Shown here: piece by piece, positions 18,425-26,334 of the stretch
How positions within the stretch are numbered: position 1 is the stretch's first letter
Layout of the letters: each line of letters opens with the position of its first letter
Source: Chryseobacterium defluvii
Lineage (GTDB): Bacteria; Bacteroidota; Bacteroidia; Flavobacteriales; Weeksellaceae
Assembly: GCF_003634775.1 (NCBI RefSeq)
Contig: NZ_RBXB01000001.1
Coordinates: forward strand, 496,001 to 560,000
DNA: 64,000 nt
Direction of reading: 5' to 3'
The notes under the pieces: generated by a model
Seen by the model: the letters and a program-made list of their open reading frames with translations, nothing else
Database searches by the model: none
What the model was told of the DNA's origin: nothing
Made by a program: the position numbers and the translations under genes

Positions 18425-19606
18425 ATGGAATTGCAAAAAGATTTTTTTACATATCAGGCACAAACAACGAAGTTTGCTGCGGGTTTTGAAGTTGAAAAAG
18501 CGGAAGGAAGCTATATTTTCGGGACGGATGGTAAGCAGTACCTGGATTTTGTGGCAGGAGTATCTGCAAATACATTGGGGCATTCTCACCCTAAGGTAGT
18601 GAATGCTATAAAAGAACAGGCAGAAAAATATCTCCATGTTATGGTATACGGAGAATATGCCCAAGAAAAACCTGTGGCATTATGTAAATTACTGGCTGAG
18701 GCAACGCCCGATCCCCTGGAAATTACTTACCTCGTGAACAGTGGTGCTGAAGCTATTGATGGAAGCTTGAAATTAGCGAAAAGATATACCGGAAGAGAAG
18801 AAATCGTTTCATTTAAAAATTCTTATCACGGAAATACCCACGGAGCCTTAAGTGTATCCGGAAATGAAGCCCATAAAAGAGAATTCCGCCCTTTATTACC
18901 CCTTGTAAACTTTATTGAATTCAACAACGAAGCAGACTTCGATAAGATTACTGAAAAAACGGCATGTGTAATTCTGGAAACCATTCAGGGAGCAGCAGGA
19001 TTTCTTGTTCCTGCCCCGGATTATTTAAAAAAATTAAAAAACAGATGTGAAGAAGTAGGAGCTCTTTTAATCCTTGATGAAATTCAGCCGGGATTCGGGA
19101 GAACAGGGAAGCTGTTTTCTTTTGAACACTTCGGCATTGTTCCGGATATTCTCGTGATGGGAAAAGGAATGGGGGGCGGTGTTCCTGTGGGAGCCTTCAT
19201 GAGCTCTTCAAAAATTATGGAATCCCTGGCTCATTCTCCTAAGCTAGGACATATTACTACTTTTGGCGGAAATCCTTTGATTGCGGCTTCCAGCTATGCT
19301 ACTTTAAAAGAAGTGCTGGAGAGCGGATTGATGGATACGGTTGAAGAAAAAGAAAAGCTTTTCAGGGAACTCCTGATACATCCCAAAATTAAAAATATTA
19401 ACGGAAAAGGCTTGATGTTAGCGGTAAACCTGGGAATCCCGGAATACACTCTGGAAGTAGCTAAAAGGTGTATGGAAAAAGGGCTGATCGTTTTCTGGCA
19501 GCTATACAGAAATGAGTATTTGAGAATTTCCCCACCATTAACGATTTCTCCGGATGAAATAAGGAAAGGCTGCCAAATTATCCTGGAAGTATTGAATGAA
19601 AACTAA
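18425..19606 (+). CDS. Class III aminotransferase (acetylornithine/ornithine type)
   Basis: 393 residues from MELQKDFF, the expected length. It has LDFVAGVSANTLGHSHP, the PLP-phosphate region YLVNSGAEAIDGSLKLA, LILDEIQPGFGRTG, and the Schiff-base lysine in LVMGKGMGGGVPVGAF. It transfers amino groups from omega-amino substrates such as N-acetylornithine; which one cannot be fixed here, since no arginine-biosynthesis genes are near. The start at 18392 was rejected because the promoter box lies after it. Confidence 0.88.
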   Translation: MELQKDFFTYQAQTTKFAAGFEVEKAEGSYIFGTDGKQYLDFVAGVSANTLGHSHPKVVNAIKEQAEKYLHVMVYGEYAQEKPVALCKLLAEATPDPLEITYLVNSGAEAIDGSLKLAKRYTGREEIVSFKNSYHGNTHGALSVSGNEAHKREFRPLLPLVNFIEFNNEADFDKITEKTACVILETIQGAAGFLVPAPDYLKKLKNRCEEVGALLILDEIQPGFGRTGKLFSFEHFGIVPDILVMGKGMGGGVPVGAFMSSSKIMESLAHSPKLGHITTFGGNPLIAASSYATLKEVLESGLMDTVEEKEKLFRELLIHPKIKNINGKGLMLAVNLGIPEYTLEVAKRCMEKGLIVFWQLYRNEYLRISPPLTISPDEIRKGCQIILEVLNEN

Positions 19607-19608
19607 TG

Positions 19609-19637
19609 AAAATTCCCTTCTTTTGAAGGGAATTTTT
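19609..19637 (+). terminator. Terminator after the class III aminotransferase
   Basis: Stem AAAATTCCCTTC/GAAGGGAATTTT, loop TTTT, T-run. Confidence 0.85.
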
Positions 19638-19794
19638 ATGTTAAGTGAGCAAGATTTTTGATCCTTAAAATTGGCTTAACATCTATTTGAAAATCTCTGA
19701 TAAATATCATGCATATTGTATAAAAAAGTAAATACATTTTTGTGTAATAAAAAAATTAATTTATATATTGCGTGACGATTAAAACAAAGATTAT

Positions 19795-20181
19795 ATGGCG
19801 AAACATAAAGTCCATTACGAGTTTCCAATGCACTGTCTCTCAGAAATTTTATATGAATATCTGGCCACTGCAGAAGGATTATCCGAATGGTTTGCAGATG
19901 AGGTTGTAGAGAAAGGTGATGATTTCTATTTTAGCTGGGGAGGCGGGCCTGCCGAGAAAGCCACTTTAATCCGATATAAGCCCGAAGGTTTTGTACGTTT
20001 CAGATGGGAAGAAGATGAGGGAACTAAAAACTTCTTTGAAATGACTATCGTTATAGATGATATTACCGAAGATTTATCTTTAAACATTACGGATTTCTGT
20101 GATGAAGGCGATGAAGAGGAAAATGCAATGTATTGGGAAAATCTTATCGAAAACCTCAGAATAAAATTAGGCGCAGCTTAG
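19795..20181 (+). CDS. START-like domain protein
   Basis: 128 residues, acidic. HKVHYEFPMHCLSEILYEYLATAEGLSEWFAD followed by VRFRWEEDEGTKNFFEMTI and a C-terminal helix is the SRPBCC/START-like fold, near the Aha1-like and AtsA-like groups. It is probably a small cytoplasmic ligand-binding protein; the ligand is unknown. It has a terminator directly after it and no clear promoter box. Confidence 0.8.
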   Translation: MAKHKVHYEFPMHCLSEILYEYLATAEGLSEWFADEVVEKGDDFYFSWGGGPAEKATLIRYKPEGFVRFRWEEDEGTKNFFEMTIVIDDITEDLSLNITDFCDEGDEEENAMYWENLIENLRIKLGAA

Positions 20182-20210
20182 AGACGGCTGTTGAACCAAC
20201 GATTAAACTG

Positions 20211-20238
20211 ATGAACGATTTATCGTTCATTATTTTTT
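20211..20238 (+). terminator. Terminator after the START-like gene
   Basis: Stem ATGAACGAT/ATCGTTCAT with a two-base loop and a T-run. It lies just before the next TTG start, so it separates the two genes. Confidence 0.8.
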
Positions 20239-20260
20239 TATAAACAAATCAAATTATACA

Positions 20261-21070
20261 TTGGAAAATCAATATTTTACATCAGACGGGTTACAGGTGA
20301 AAAACAGGGCATTTTTGTTTGGGGATGCGGTTAAAGCTTCTTTCTTTATCAGGAACTCCACGCTTATCATGGATGAAGAATGTTATTTTTTCTTAATGGC
20401 TTCCATGAGGAAAATGAGGCTGAATATTCCATTAACGTATACCTTGGAATATTTTCAGTCACTTTTTAATAAAGAAATAATAGAAGGAAGGGGAATTACA
20501 GACGGGATCATCAATTTCCTGGTCTTCAGAAATTCAGACGGACTTACGCTATCCAAATCAACGGTATCCTATTTTTATGAAATCGATGAATTGGAAGATG
20601 TTCTCGCAGTTCATTCAAGATTGCTGGAATTGGATTTAATTAAAGAGATTAATGTAAATAACAACCTGTTAAGCAATATCAGGATTCATTGCCCGGAAAA
20701 TATATATGGCAGCATCTATGCCCAGGAAAACGACCTGGATGATGTTATTTTACTGAACCCCAATAAAAGAATAGCACGTTCTACTTTAGGCAATCTTTTG
20801 TTTTTGGAAGGAGATGTGATTAAAGTTCCCAAACAGTCCGAAGGAGCTTATATCTCTCCTTTATTGGAAAATTTTGTTACTTTTTTGCATAAAAATAACC
20901 TTGCAGATATCCAGGAACACGAGATTATTGCATTTGAATCTCAGAAGGCTGAGGAGATTTTACTGATCTCTGATGAAAAAGGCATATTTTCTGTAGGTAA
21001 AATAAGGAACAAGAATTTCGGAAATTCCCGGTTCTCAGAACTGGTGGAAAACTGGAAGAAAAGTTTTTAA
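20261..21070 (+). CDS. Degenerate class IV aminotransferase homologue
   Basis: 269 residues from a TTG start; no in-frame ATG precedes it. The fold is that of PabC/IlvE-type enzymes: LQVKNRAFLFGDAV, then YFFLMASMRKMRLNIP (flavobacterial homologues have an H-x-x-R-L version), and a C-terminal domain with GNLLFLEGDVIKVP. By my alignment the PLP lysine position (family LKTNN) reads INVNN here, and the glutamate before the Gly-Asn-Leu-Phe motif reads IARST. This looks like a pseudoenzyme or a strongly diverged copy. The frame itself is intact. Confidence 0.75.
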   Translation: MENQYFTSDGLQVKNRAFLFGDAVKASFFIRNSTLIMDEECYFFLMASMRKMRLNIPLTYTLEYFQSLFNKEIIEGRGITDGIINFLVFRNSDGLTLSKSTVSYFYEIDELEDVLAVHSRLLELDLIKEINVNNNLLSNIRIHCPENIYGSIYAQENDLDDVILLNPNKRIARSTLGNLLFLEGDVIKVPKQSEGAYISPLLENFVTFLHKNNLADIQEHEIIAFESQKAEEILLISDEKGIFSVGKIRNKNFGNSRFSELVENWKKSF

Positions 21071-21080
21071 AAAATTGACA

Positions 21081-21125
21081 AACCCGGTAAACAACAAAGT
21101 TCCAAAAGTCCTTTACCGGGTTTTA
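21081..21125. terminator. Terminator between convergent genes
   Basis: Stem AACCCGGTAAA/TTTACCGGGTT with a 20-base loop, T-rich on both sides. Confidence 0.8.
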
Positions 21126-21164
21126 TTCTGAATAAATCAGAAATTGTTTCTTGAATATATCAAT

Positions 21165-21746
21165 TTAATATTCGTTGAAGATCTCCACGAATTTTTGTGC
21201 GATTTCTTTTTGTCCTTTTTTGCTCGTTAAATAGTCCCTGTCTTTGGCATTGTTGATATAACCAAGTTCTACCACAACGGCAGGAGCCTGGGTTTCTCTT
21301 AAAATATGTAAATTACGTTCTGTAACATTACATTTCCCTAATTTATTCGTAATCTGCTGAGCAATATTTTTAGATTCTTCAGAAGACTGAACGAAAATTT
21401 CATGTCCTTGCTTGGAAGTTTCCGTTTCGGAAGTTTTGTTGACATGTAATGAAATAACCATTATAGGACTCAATTCATTGATCTTCTTCGTTCTGTCTGA
21501 AAGAGTTCTGTATTCATCCGAATTTCTGGTTAAAAACACTTCATACTTTTCCTGAGCTTCATTAATTTCATGAATCTCCTCAGCGATATCAAGTACGATT
21601 TGTTTCTCGGAAAAATTGTTGTGTGTTGCACCAAAGTCATTACCACCATGTCCGGCATCAATTACGATATATTTCTTTTTGACAGGTGTAAAGGATAAAA
21701 ACGCCGTTGAAAAAAGAGATAAAGCAAGTAATTTGAGTGCTTTCAT
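21165..21746 (-). CDS. N-acetylmuramoyl-L-alanine amidase (Amidase_3), exported
   Basis: 193 residues from MKALKLLALS, which gives a clear signal peptide; the frame runs eight codons further upstream (to 21770), but that start would spoil it. The zinc ligands and catalytic glutamate are visible: VIDAGHGGNDFG (His), SEKQIVLDIA (Glu), VISLHVN (His) and VVVELGYINN (Glu). It cleaves the amide bond between MurNAc and the stem peptide in the periplasm. No LysM or other cell-wall domain is attached. Confidence 0.92.
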   Translation of the reverse strand: MKALKLLALSLFSTAFLSFTPVKKKYIVIDAGHGGNDFGATHNNFSEKQIVLDIAEEIHEINEAQEKYEVFLTRNSDEYRTLSDRTKKINELSPIMVISLHVNKTSETETSKQGHEIFVQSSEESKNIAQQITNKLGKCNVTERNLHILRETQAPAVVVELGYINNAKDRDYLTSKKGQKEIAQKFVEIFNEY

Positions 21747-21859
21747 TTCCAGTGATTTTTGGTTTATCAAATAACGGAAATTCTTTTTTAAAAATTGGTT
21801 AAAGCAATCTTAAAATTTGTTAATTGTATAAATCCGCTTTATTGAAATAATTACAGCTT

Positions 21860-22408
21860 TTAATTAAGCGAAATATCTTCAGGCGAATTAGCCCAAAGCA
21901 GATATTCTCCGCCCAGATTTTGCATAATGGATTTCCATAATGTCTGGTCGTTGGGTAGAGTATAATCTAAATTATAAATATCCACCACTGTCCACATTTT
22001 CTTCTGAATCTCATTATCAAGCTGCATGGCAGACCATCCTGAGTATCCTGAGAAAATCTTTACGTCAGCAATATCAAGTTCATGATTAAGGATGGCGTTG
22101 ATGATGTTTTCAATGTCTTCTGTTAAGTAGAACTCTTCTGTAATTTCAGTATAGGCTTCGGTTACTTTCTTGCCTTTTACAATAAAGAATACCTTATCAT
22201 TTTCTACAGGTCCACCGTCATATACATCAATCTTGAATTCGAAGAAATTTTTGAATCGGCTACTCATCTGGCTGTTTTTCTTATTCAGGATTAATCCAAA
22301 TGCGCCACTTTCATTATGGTCTACCACTAAAACTACTGACCTGGAAAAAATATCTCCGGAAATATCTGGGGTGGAAATTAATATTTTACCTTTGTATGAG
22401 TAATTCAT
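21860..22408 (-). CDS. YqgE/AlgH family protein
   Basis: 182 residues from MNYSYKGKILISTPD. The open frame extends to 22516 but runs over the divergent pdxH gene and its own promoter, so 22408 is chosen. It shows SVVLVVDHNESGAFGLILNKK and GGPVENDKVFFI, the family signature. The function of YqgE is unsettled. A -7 box TAAATTTG ends only three bases before the ATG, so the message should be leaderless. Confidence 0.9.
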   Translation of the reverse strand: MNYSYKGKILISTPDISGDIFSRSVVLVVDHNESGAFGLILNKKNSQMSSRFKNFFEFKIDVYDGGPVENDKVFFIVKGKKVTEAYTEITEEFYLTEDIENIINAILNHELDIADVKIFSGYSGWSAMQLDNEIQKKMWTVVDIYNLDYTLPNDQTLWKSIMQNLGGEYLLWANSPEDISLN

Positions 22409-22411
22409 ACT

Positions 22412-22419
22412 CAAATTTA
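22412..22419 (-). promoter_or_regulatory. -7 promoter element for yqgE-like gene
   Basis: TAAATTTG on minus, only three bases before the ATG at 22408. Confidence 0.6.
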
Positions 22420-22432
22420 ATAAAAAATATTT

Positions 22433-23074
22433 ATGGAAAACCTTCATGATCATAGAAAAATCTATGCTAAATCCCAACTTATTGAAAGTGAGATAAAACA
22501 AAATCCACTGGAGCAATTCAGGGATTGGTTTTTGGAAGCCAGTGAAGATCCTGCGGTGTCTGAAGCCAATGCTATGGCCCTTTCTACCATGGAAGAAGAT
22601 GGATGCCCGCGTACCAGAATGGTTTTACTTAAAGCATATACCCATGAAGGATTTATATTTTATACCAATTATAACAGTAAGAAAGGAAAAGCAATAGAAA
22701 GAGATCATAAGGCATGTCTTCATTTTTTCTGGCCCAGTCTGGAAAGGCAGGTCATTATAAAAGCAGATCTTGAAAAAGTGGCGGAAAATCTCAGCGATGG
22801 ATATTTTCACTCCAGACCGAAAGGAAGTCAGCTTGGTGCAGCTGTTTCACCGCAAAGCCAGGTAGTCCCGGGAAGAGAGTTTCTGGAAGAAAAACTTCAG
22901 CAGCTGGAAAAAGAATATGAGAATAAGGAGGTTCCGAGACCTGTAAACTGGGGTGGATATATTGCCAAACCTTATGAAATTGAATTCTGGCAGGGAAGGC
23001 CGAACAGGCTGCACGACAGGATAGTGTACCAATTAGTGGATTTGGACTGGAAGATTTCACGTTTGGCCCCTTAA
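22433..23074 (+). CDS. pdxH: Pyridoxine/pyridoxamine 5'-phosphate oxidase
   Basis: 213 residues, typical length. It contains RTRMVLLKAYTHEGFIFYTNY, KACLHFFWPSLERQV, the substrate/FMN-binding HSRPKGSQLGAAVSPQS and the C-terminal RPVNWGGYIAKP and EFWQGRPNRLHDR. It oxidises PNP or PMP to pyridoxal 5'-phosphate with FMN. The start at 22433 is divergent from the YqgE gene with 24 bases between the two ATGs. Confidence 0.95.
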   Translation: MENLHDHRKIYAKSQLIESEIKQNPLEQFRDWFLEASEDPAVSEANAMALSTMEEDGCPRTRMVLLKAYTHEGFIFYTNYNSKKGKAIERDHKACLHFFWPSLERQVIIKADLEKVAENLSDGYFHSRPKGSQLGAAVSPQSQVVPGREFLEEKLQQLEKEYENKEVPRPVNWGGYIAKPYEIEFWQGRPNRLHDRIVYQLVDLDWKISRLAP

Positions 23075-23089
23075 ACACATACAATAAAA

Positions 23090-23115
23090 AAACCTCATCT
23101 GTAAAGATGAGGTTT
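23090..23115. terminator. Bidirectional terminator
   Basis: Stem AAACCTCATC/GATGAGGTTT, loop TGTAAA, between convergent pdxH and HU genes. Confidence 0.88.
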
Positions 23116-23135
23116 AATTTTTCTAATCTGAATGA

Positions 23136-23426
23136 TTATTTTTTCTTAGCACCCGAAACTGCGTTGGAAAGATCAGCTCCAGCCTTGAATTTAGCAACTT
23201 TTTTAGCAGCAATTTTAATCGGTTTTTTAGTTGCAGGGTTGATACCTTGTCTAGCAGCTCTCTCAGCAACTGAGAAAGTTCCGAAACCTACTAAAGAAAC
23301 TTTTCCGTCTTTTTTCTTTAAAGTAGAAGTTACGTTAGAAATAAAAGATTCTAGAGCAGCTTTAGCTGCAACTTTAGTAATTCCTGCATCTTTTGCGATT
23401 GCGTCGATTAATTCAGACTTGTTCAT
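23136..23426 (-). CDS. HU/IHF-type histone-like DNA-binding protein
   Basis: 96 residues from MNKSELIDAIAKDAGIT. It has VSLVGFGTFSVAERAARQGINPATKKPI, the DNA-binding arm of HU-type proteins, and a short lysine-rich C-terminus. It binds and bends chromosomal DNA as a dimer. The frame extends to 23474 but a -7 box lies at 23468-23461, so 23426 is the start, with a leader of about 30 bases. Confidence 0.95.
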   Translation of the reverse strand: MNKSELIDAIAKDAGITKVAAKAALESFISNVTSTLKKKDGKVSLVGFGTFSVAERAARQGINPATKKPIKIAAKKVAKFKAGADLSNAVSGAKKK

Positions 23427-23460
23427 AATTTTTAATATTAAAGTTAGTTTGTAATTAGAG

Positions 23461-23468
23461 CAAATATA
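23461..23468 (-). promoter_or_regulatory. -7 promoter element for the HU gene
   Basis: TATATTTG with TTG at 23490-23488 spaced 19 bases upstream, the closest match to a full consensus promoter in the window. Confidence 0.78.
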
Positions 23469-23490
23469 ATACAATTTTCTAATTGTGCAA

Positions 23491-23813
23491 TTTTTTTATT
23501 AAAATTTGTGTAATCCTTTCGATTTTTAATGAAAACGATTAAAATATGATAATTTGACTTTTCACGAAAAATCTACGTTACCCGTTACTAAAATCATGCC
23601 AAATGCTTATGTGTATTGACTTTAGCAAAAATGGAAAATTATTTTTTACATTTATTAAATTCTAAATTTTGATGTAAACTGTTAATGCTTTTTACTATAT
23701 TCTTATTGATTCTATAAGTAAAGTTCAAAAAAATTATTTTTAATAAAATTAAACGTCTGTGTTTCTGATATTTTAAAATCATTTTAAAAACTTATTTTAT
23801 GAATTTTTATTAA
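23491..23813. other. Long AT-rich intergenic stretch
   Basis: More than 300 bases between the divergent HU and panD promoters. I see no open frame, hairpin or repeat of note in it, only AT-rich sequence. Confidence 0.6.
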
Positions 23814-23821
23814 TAAATTTG
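23814..23821 (+). promoter_or_regulatory. -7 promoter element for panD
   Basis: TAAATTTG, four bases before the panD ATG at 23826. Confidence 0.65.
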
Positions 23822-23825
23822 CAAC

Positions 23826-24176
23826 ATGTTAATAGAAGTTTTCAAGTCTAAAATTCATAGGGTAAGGGTTACGGCCTCTGACCTTAATTATATTGGGAGC
23901 ATAACGATCGACGAAGATCTTATTGAAGCGGCTGGTTTGGTTGTTGGAGAAAGAGTGTATATCGTGAATGTAAATAACGGAGAGCGATTTGACACTTACG
24001 TTATCAAAGGAAAAAGAAAATCGGGTGAGGTTTGCCTGAATGGTCCTGCTGCAAGAAAAGTCCAAAAGGATGATATCATCATTATTATTGCTTATGCACA
24101 GATGACCCCTGAAGAAGCTGGAAATTTCCAGCCGAAAATCGTTTTTCCGGACGAAAAAACAAATCTTCTTACCTGA
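23826..24176 (+). CDS. panD: Aspartate 1-decarboxylase
   Basis: 116 residues, family length. The self-cleavage site Gly24-Ser25 lies in [11 protein letters not shown], which yields the pyruvoyl group. Other landmarks are [12 protein letters not shown] and LNGPAARK. It makes beta-alanine for pantothenate and coenzyme A. Three bases separate it from the following UPF0104 gene, an operon. The message is probably leaderless. Confidence 0.95.
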   Translation: MLIEVFKSKIHRVRVTASDLNYIGSITIDEDLIEAAGLVVGERVYIVNVNNGERFDTYVIKGKRKSGEVCLNGPAARKVQKDDIIIIIAYAQMTPEEAGNFQPKIVFPDEKTNLLT

Positions 24177-24179
24177 TTC

Positions 24180-25208
24180 ATGGAAAAAAAAACACCTCAT
24201 CCATTAAAATCTGTAATTACCATTATAGTTTCGCTTGCTTTTGCAGGCTTTTTTTTGTGGCTGGCTCTGAAAGGGCTGGATTTTGAAGTTATCCGGAAAT
24301 CCCTTGCCAAAGCCAATTACCTGTGCGTAGCTTTTGCTGCTGTTTTTGGGCTTTTAGCTTATTGGTTCAGGGCAATCCGATGGAATATTTTGCTGGAACC
24401 GATGGGGTATAAAATCTCAGATTCCAATGCACTTTGGTCTATTTCCTTTGGATATTTAATGAATCTTACCATTCCCAGAAGTGGGGAAGTAGCCAGAGCT
24501 ACTGCTTTGTATGGAGTGGAGAAAGTTCCTGTTGACAAATCTTTTGGAACTATTATTCTGGAAAGAGTAGTGGACCTCATTTGTATGTTGGGATTTTTAG
24601 CTTTAACATTGTTTTTTAAATACGATGCTATATTATCGTTCTATGAACGTTCCGGAGTACAGATCAATCCTAATAAAATATTGATAGCCGTTATAGTTGT
24701 GATTATAGGTACTGTTTTATTTTTTGCTTTTAAAAAAAAGCTGGCAAATGTTCCTCTACTTGGGAAAGTTATTGGCTTTATTGATGGGATCTTCCAGGGA
24801 TTGGCTACTATATTTAAACTGAAACAAAAGTTTAAGTTTATTGTGTATACTGCTGCTATCTGGATCTGCTATTATCTTGCGGCTTATCTGGTGTGTTTCT
24901 CCCTTCCTGAAACATCTGATTTTACTATTGCCGACGGTTTTTTTATTATTGTTGTAGGGACATTGGGGATGATCATTCCTGCAAGTGGCGGAATCGGAGC
25001 CTTTAACCTGGCGATGAAATATGGTTTTATGGCACTGTTTATCTCAATGGGTAAAAGTGCTGAATTTGGTGGAGAAATGGGACTTACATATTCATTTATA
25101 TCACTACCATTACAGATTGCAATAATGCTGACAATGGGACTTATTTCTATTCCAATGCTGACCAAAGCCAGAAATAAAGCGGTGACAGAAAATAAGATTA
25201 CAATATAA
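24180..25208 (+). CDS. UPF0104/lysylphosphatidylglycerol synthase-type membrane protein
   Basis: 342 residues with about eight membrane segments. Typical motifs are RAIRWNILLEPMGYK, GYLMNLTIPRSGEVARATALY, IILERVVDL and PASGGIGAFNLAMKYGF. Like the protein at 11348 it has only the membrane domain. It is co-transcribed with panD at three bases; the functional link is unknown, although the pairing may simply be conserved order. Confidence 0.85.
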   Translation: MEKKTPHPLKSVITIIVSLAFAGFFLWLALKGLDFEVIRKSLAKANYLCVAFAAVFGLLAYWFRAIRWNILLEPMGYKISDSNALWSISFGYLMNLTIPRSGEVARATALYGVEKVPVDKSFGTIILERVVDLICMLGFLALTLFFKYDAILSFYERSGVQINPNKILIAVIVVIIGTVLFFAFKKKLANVPLLGKVIGFIDGIFQGLATIFKLKQKFKFIVYTAAIWICYYLAAYLVCFSLPETSDFTIADGFFIIVVGTLGMIIPASGGIGAFNLAMKYGFMALFISMGKSAEFGGEMGLTYSFISLPLQIAIMLTMGLISIPMLTKARNKAVTENKITI

Positions 25209-25225
25209 ATACTCCTGGTTTTAAA

Positions 25226-25266
25226 AATATAAAAGGCTGGTTTCAGAGAAACCAGCCTTTTATATT
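25226..25266. terminator. Bidirectional terminator, 19-bp perfect stem
   Basis: AAAAGGCTGGTTTC pairs with GAAACCAGCCTTTT around an AGA loop, extended by AATAT/ATATT. It overlaps the last bases of the convergent MarR-GNAT gene. Confidence 0.88.
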
Positions 25267-26224
25267 AATCCTTCAACGTTAATTCCATCTGGATATTGCA
25301 ACGTTTATAGGGGGTCTCCCTTCCGAAAACCTGTTGGAATCCTAATTTATAGTAGAGGCTGATAGCGGGTTTCAATTTAGTGTTGCTTTCCAGGAATATT
25401 TTGGACGCTCCCAATTCTTTGGCTTTTTCGGCAATTGCCTTTCCTAATAGCCAGCCGATATTTTTTCCCTGTGCTTTTGGAGAAACCGCCATTTTTGCCA
25501 TTTCATAATCATAATCGGGATCGTCCATTTTAATCAGGGCGCAAACTCCTACAGGCTCATTATTGTAAAGCGCAACAAGGATTTTACCGCCTTTATCCAG
25601 AATATATTCATTGGGATGATCCAATGCTTTATGATCCGCTTCTTCCATTTCAAAATAGGTGGAGATCCATTCTTCATTCAACATTTTGAAAGCTTCCTGA
25701 TATTGCGGTTCGAATTCCACAATTTTTACATCCCGGCTTTCACGTTCCTTTTTCTGTTCCTGTACTCTTTTAAACAAAGACTTTTGTTCCAGCAGGTGTT
25801 CCCATTCTCTGATGGCTTCCCAAAGATTATGAGACGCTTCATTCAACATCAGCTCAACGGCGGCATCAATATCCGCACATTGAATTTTTATTGTCTGGGA
25901 AAGAGCCTTTCCTTTTTCTGATAGACCGACAACGTTTCTACGTTTGTCTTTAGATTCAATCGTATCATTGATCAAACCTGCTTTTGTCATTTCCTTTACA
26001 ATCTTGGTAACCGAAGGTTGGGAATGCCCTATTTCCTCTGCAATTTCCGTAATGGTCTTTTCGCCTTCTTCGGAGAGCAAAAAATAGACAGGAAACCATT
26101 TCGGAACAAAACCTTCCACCTTATACATTTCATAAATCTTGGCAGCGTCTTCGGTCATTTTAGCAGTTAATATCCGCATTCTGCTTCCTAATGCCATTTT
26201 TCCGGTTTTTTCAAAAACATTCAT
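25265..26224 (-). CDS. MarR-type HTH regulator fused to GNAT N-acetyltransferase
   Basis: 319 residues. Residues 1-150 are a MarR winged helix (TITEIAEEIGHSQPSVTKIVKEMTKAGLI, then ESKDKRRNVVGLSEKGK). Residues 165-319 are a GNAT domain with MAVSPKAQGKNIGWLLGKAIAEKA as the acetyl-CoA loop. Such fusions are common in Bacteroidetes. The effector and substrate are unknown. An inverted repeat ATAAC-TG-GTTAT lies at the predicted transcription start (26243-26254), suggesting self-regulation. Confidence 0.9.
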   Translation of the reverse strand: MNVFEKTGKMALGSRMRILTAKMTEDAAKIYEMYKVEGFVPKWFPVYFLLSEEGEKTITEIAEEIGHSQPSVTKIVKEMTKAGLINDTIESKDKRRNVVGLSEKGKALSQTIKIQCADIDAAVELMLNEASHNLWEAIREWEHLLEQKSLFKRVQEQKKERESRDVKIVEFEPQYQEAFKMLNEEWISTYFEMEEADHKALDHPNEYILDKGGKILVALYNNEPVGVCALIKMDDPDYDYEMAKMAVSPKAQGKNIGWLLGKAIAEKAKELGASKIFLESNTKLKPAISLYYKLGFQQVFGRETPYKRCNIQMELTLKD

Positions 26225-26242
26225 AGGTATAAAATTAATTAT

Positions 26243-26254
26243 ATAACTGGTTAT
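26243..26254. promoter_or_regulatory. Candidate operator of the MarR-GNAT gene
   Basis: Perfect inverted repeat ATAAC-TG-GTTAT, located over the predicted start of transcription about 25 bases before the coding start. Confidence 0.4.
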
Positions 26255-26255
26255 T

Positions 26256-26263
26256 CAAATATA
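26256..26263 (-). promoter_or_regulatory. -7 promoter element for the MarR-GNAT gene
   Basis: TATATTTG on minus, about 31 bases before the ATG at 26224. Confidence 0.65.
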
Positions 26264-26298
26264 TTAATAATTTTAATTCCAGCAATAACTTTTACACA

Positions 26299-26329
26299 AA
26301 AAAAGCTTCCGATTTTCGGAAGCTTTTTT
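26299..26329. terminator. Terminator after the M3 peptidase gene
   Basis: Stem AGCTTCCGA/TCGGAAGCT, loop TTT, with A- and T-runs. It terminates the minus-strand M3 gene. Confidence 0.88.
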
Positions 26330-26334
26330 AAGGA

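Noticed and set aside
22409..22516. Longer N-terminus for the YqgE-like protein
   Set aside because: It would overlap the pdxH coding region and the yqgE promoter box; family members start at MNYSYKGK-like positions.
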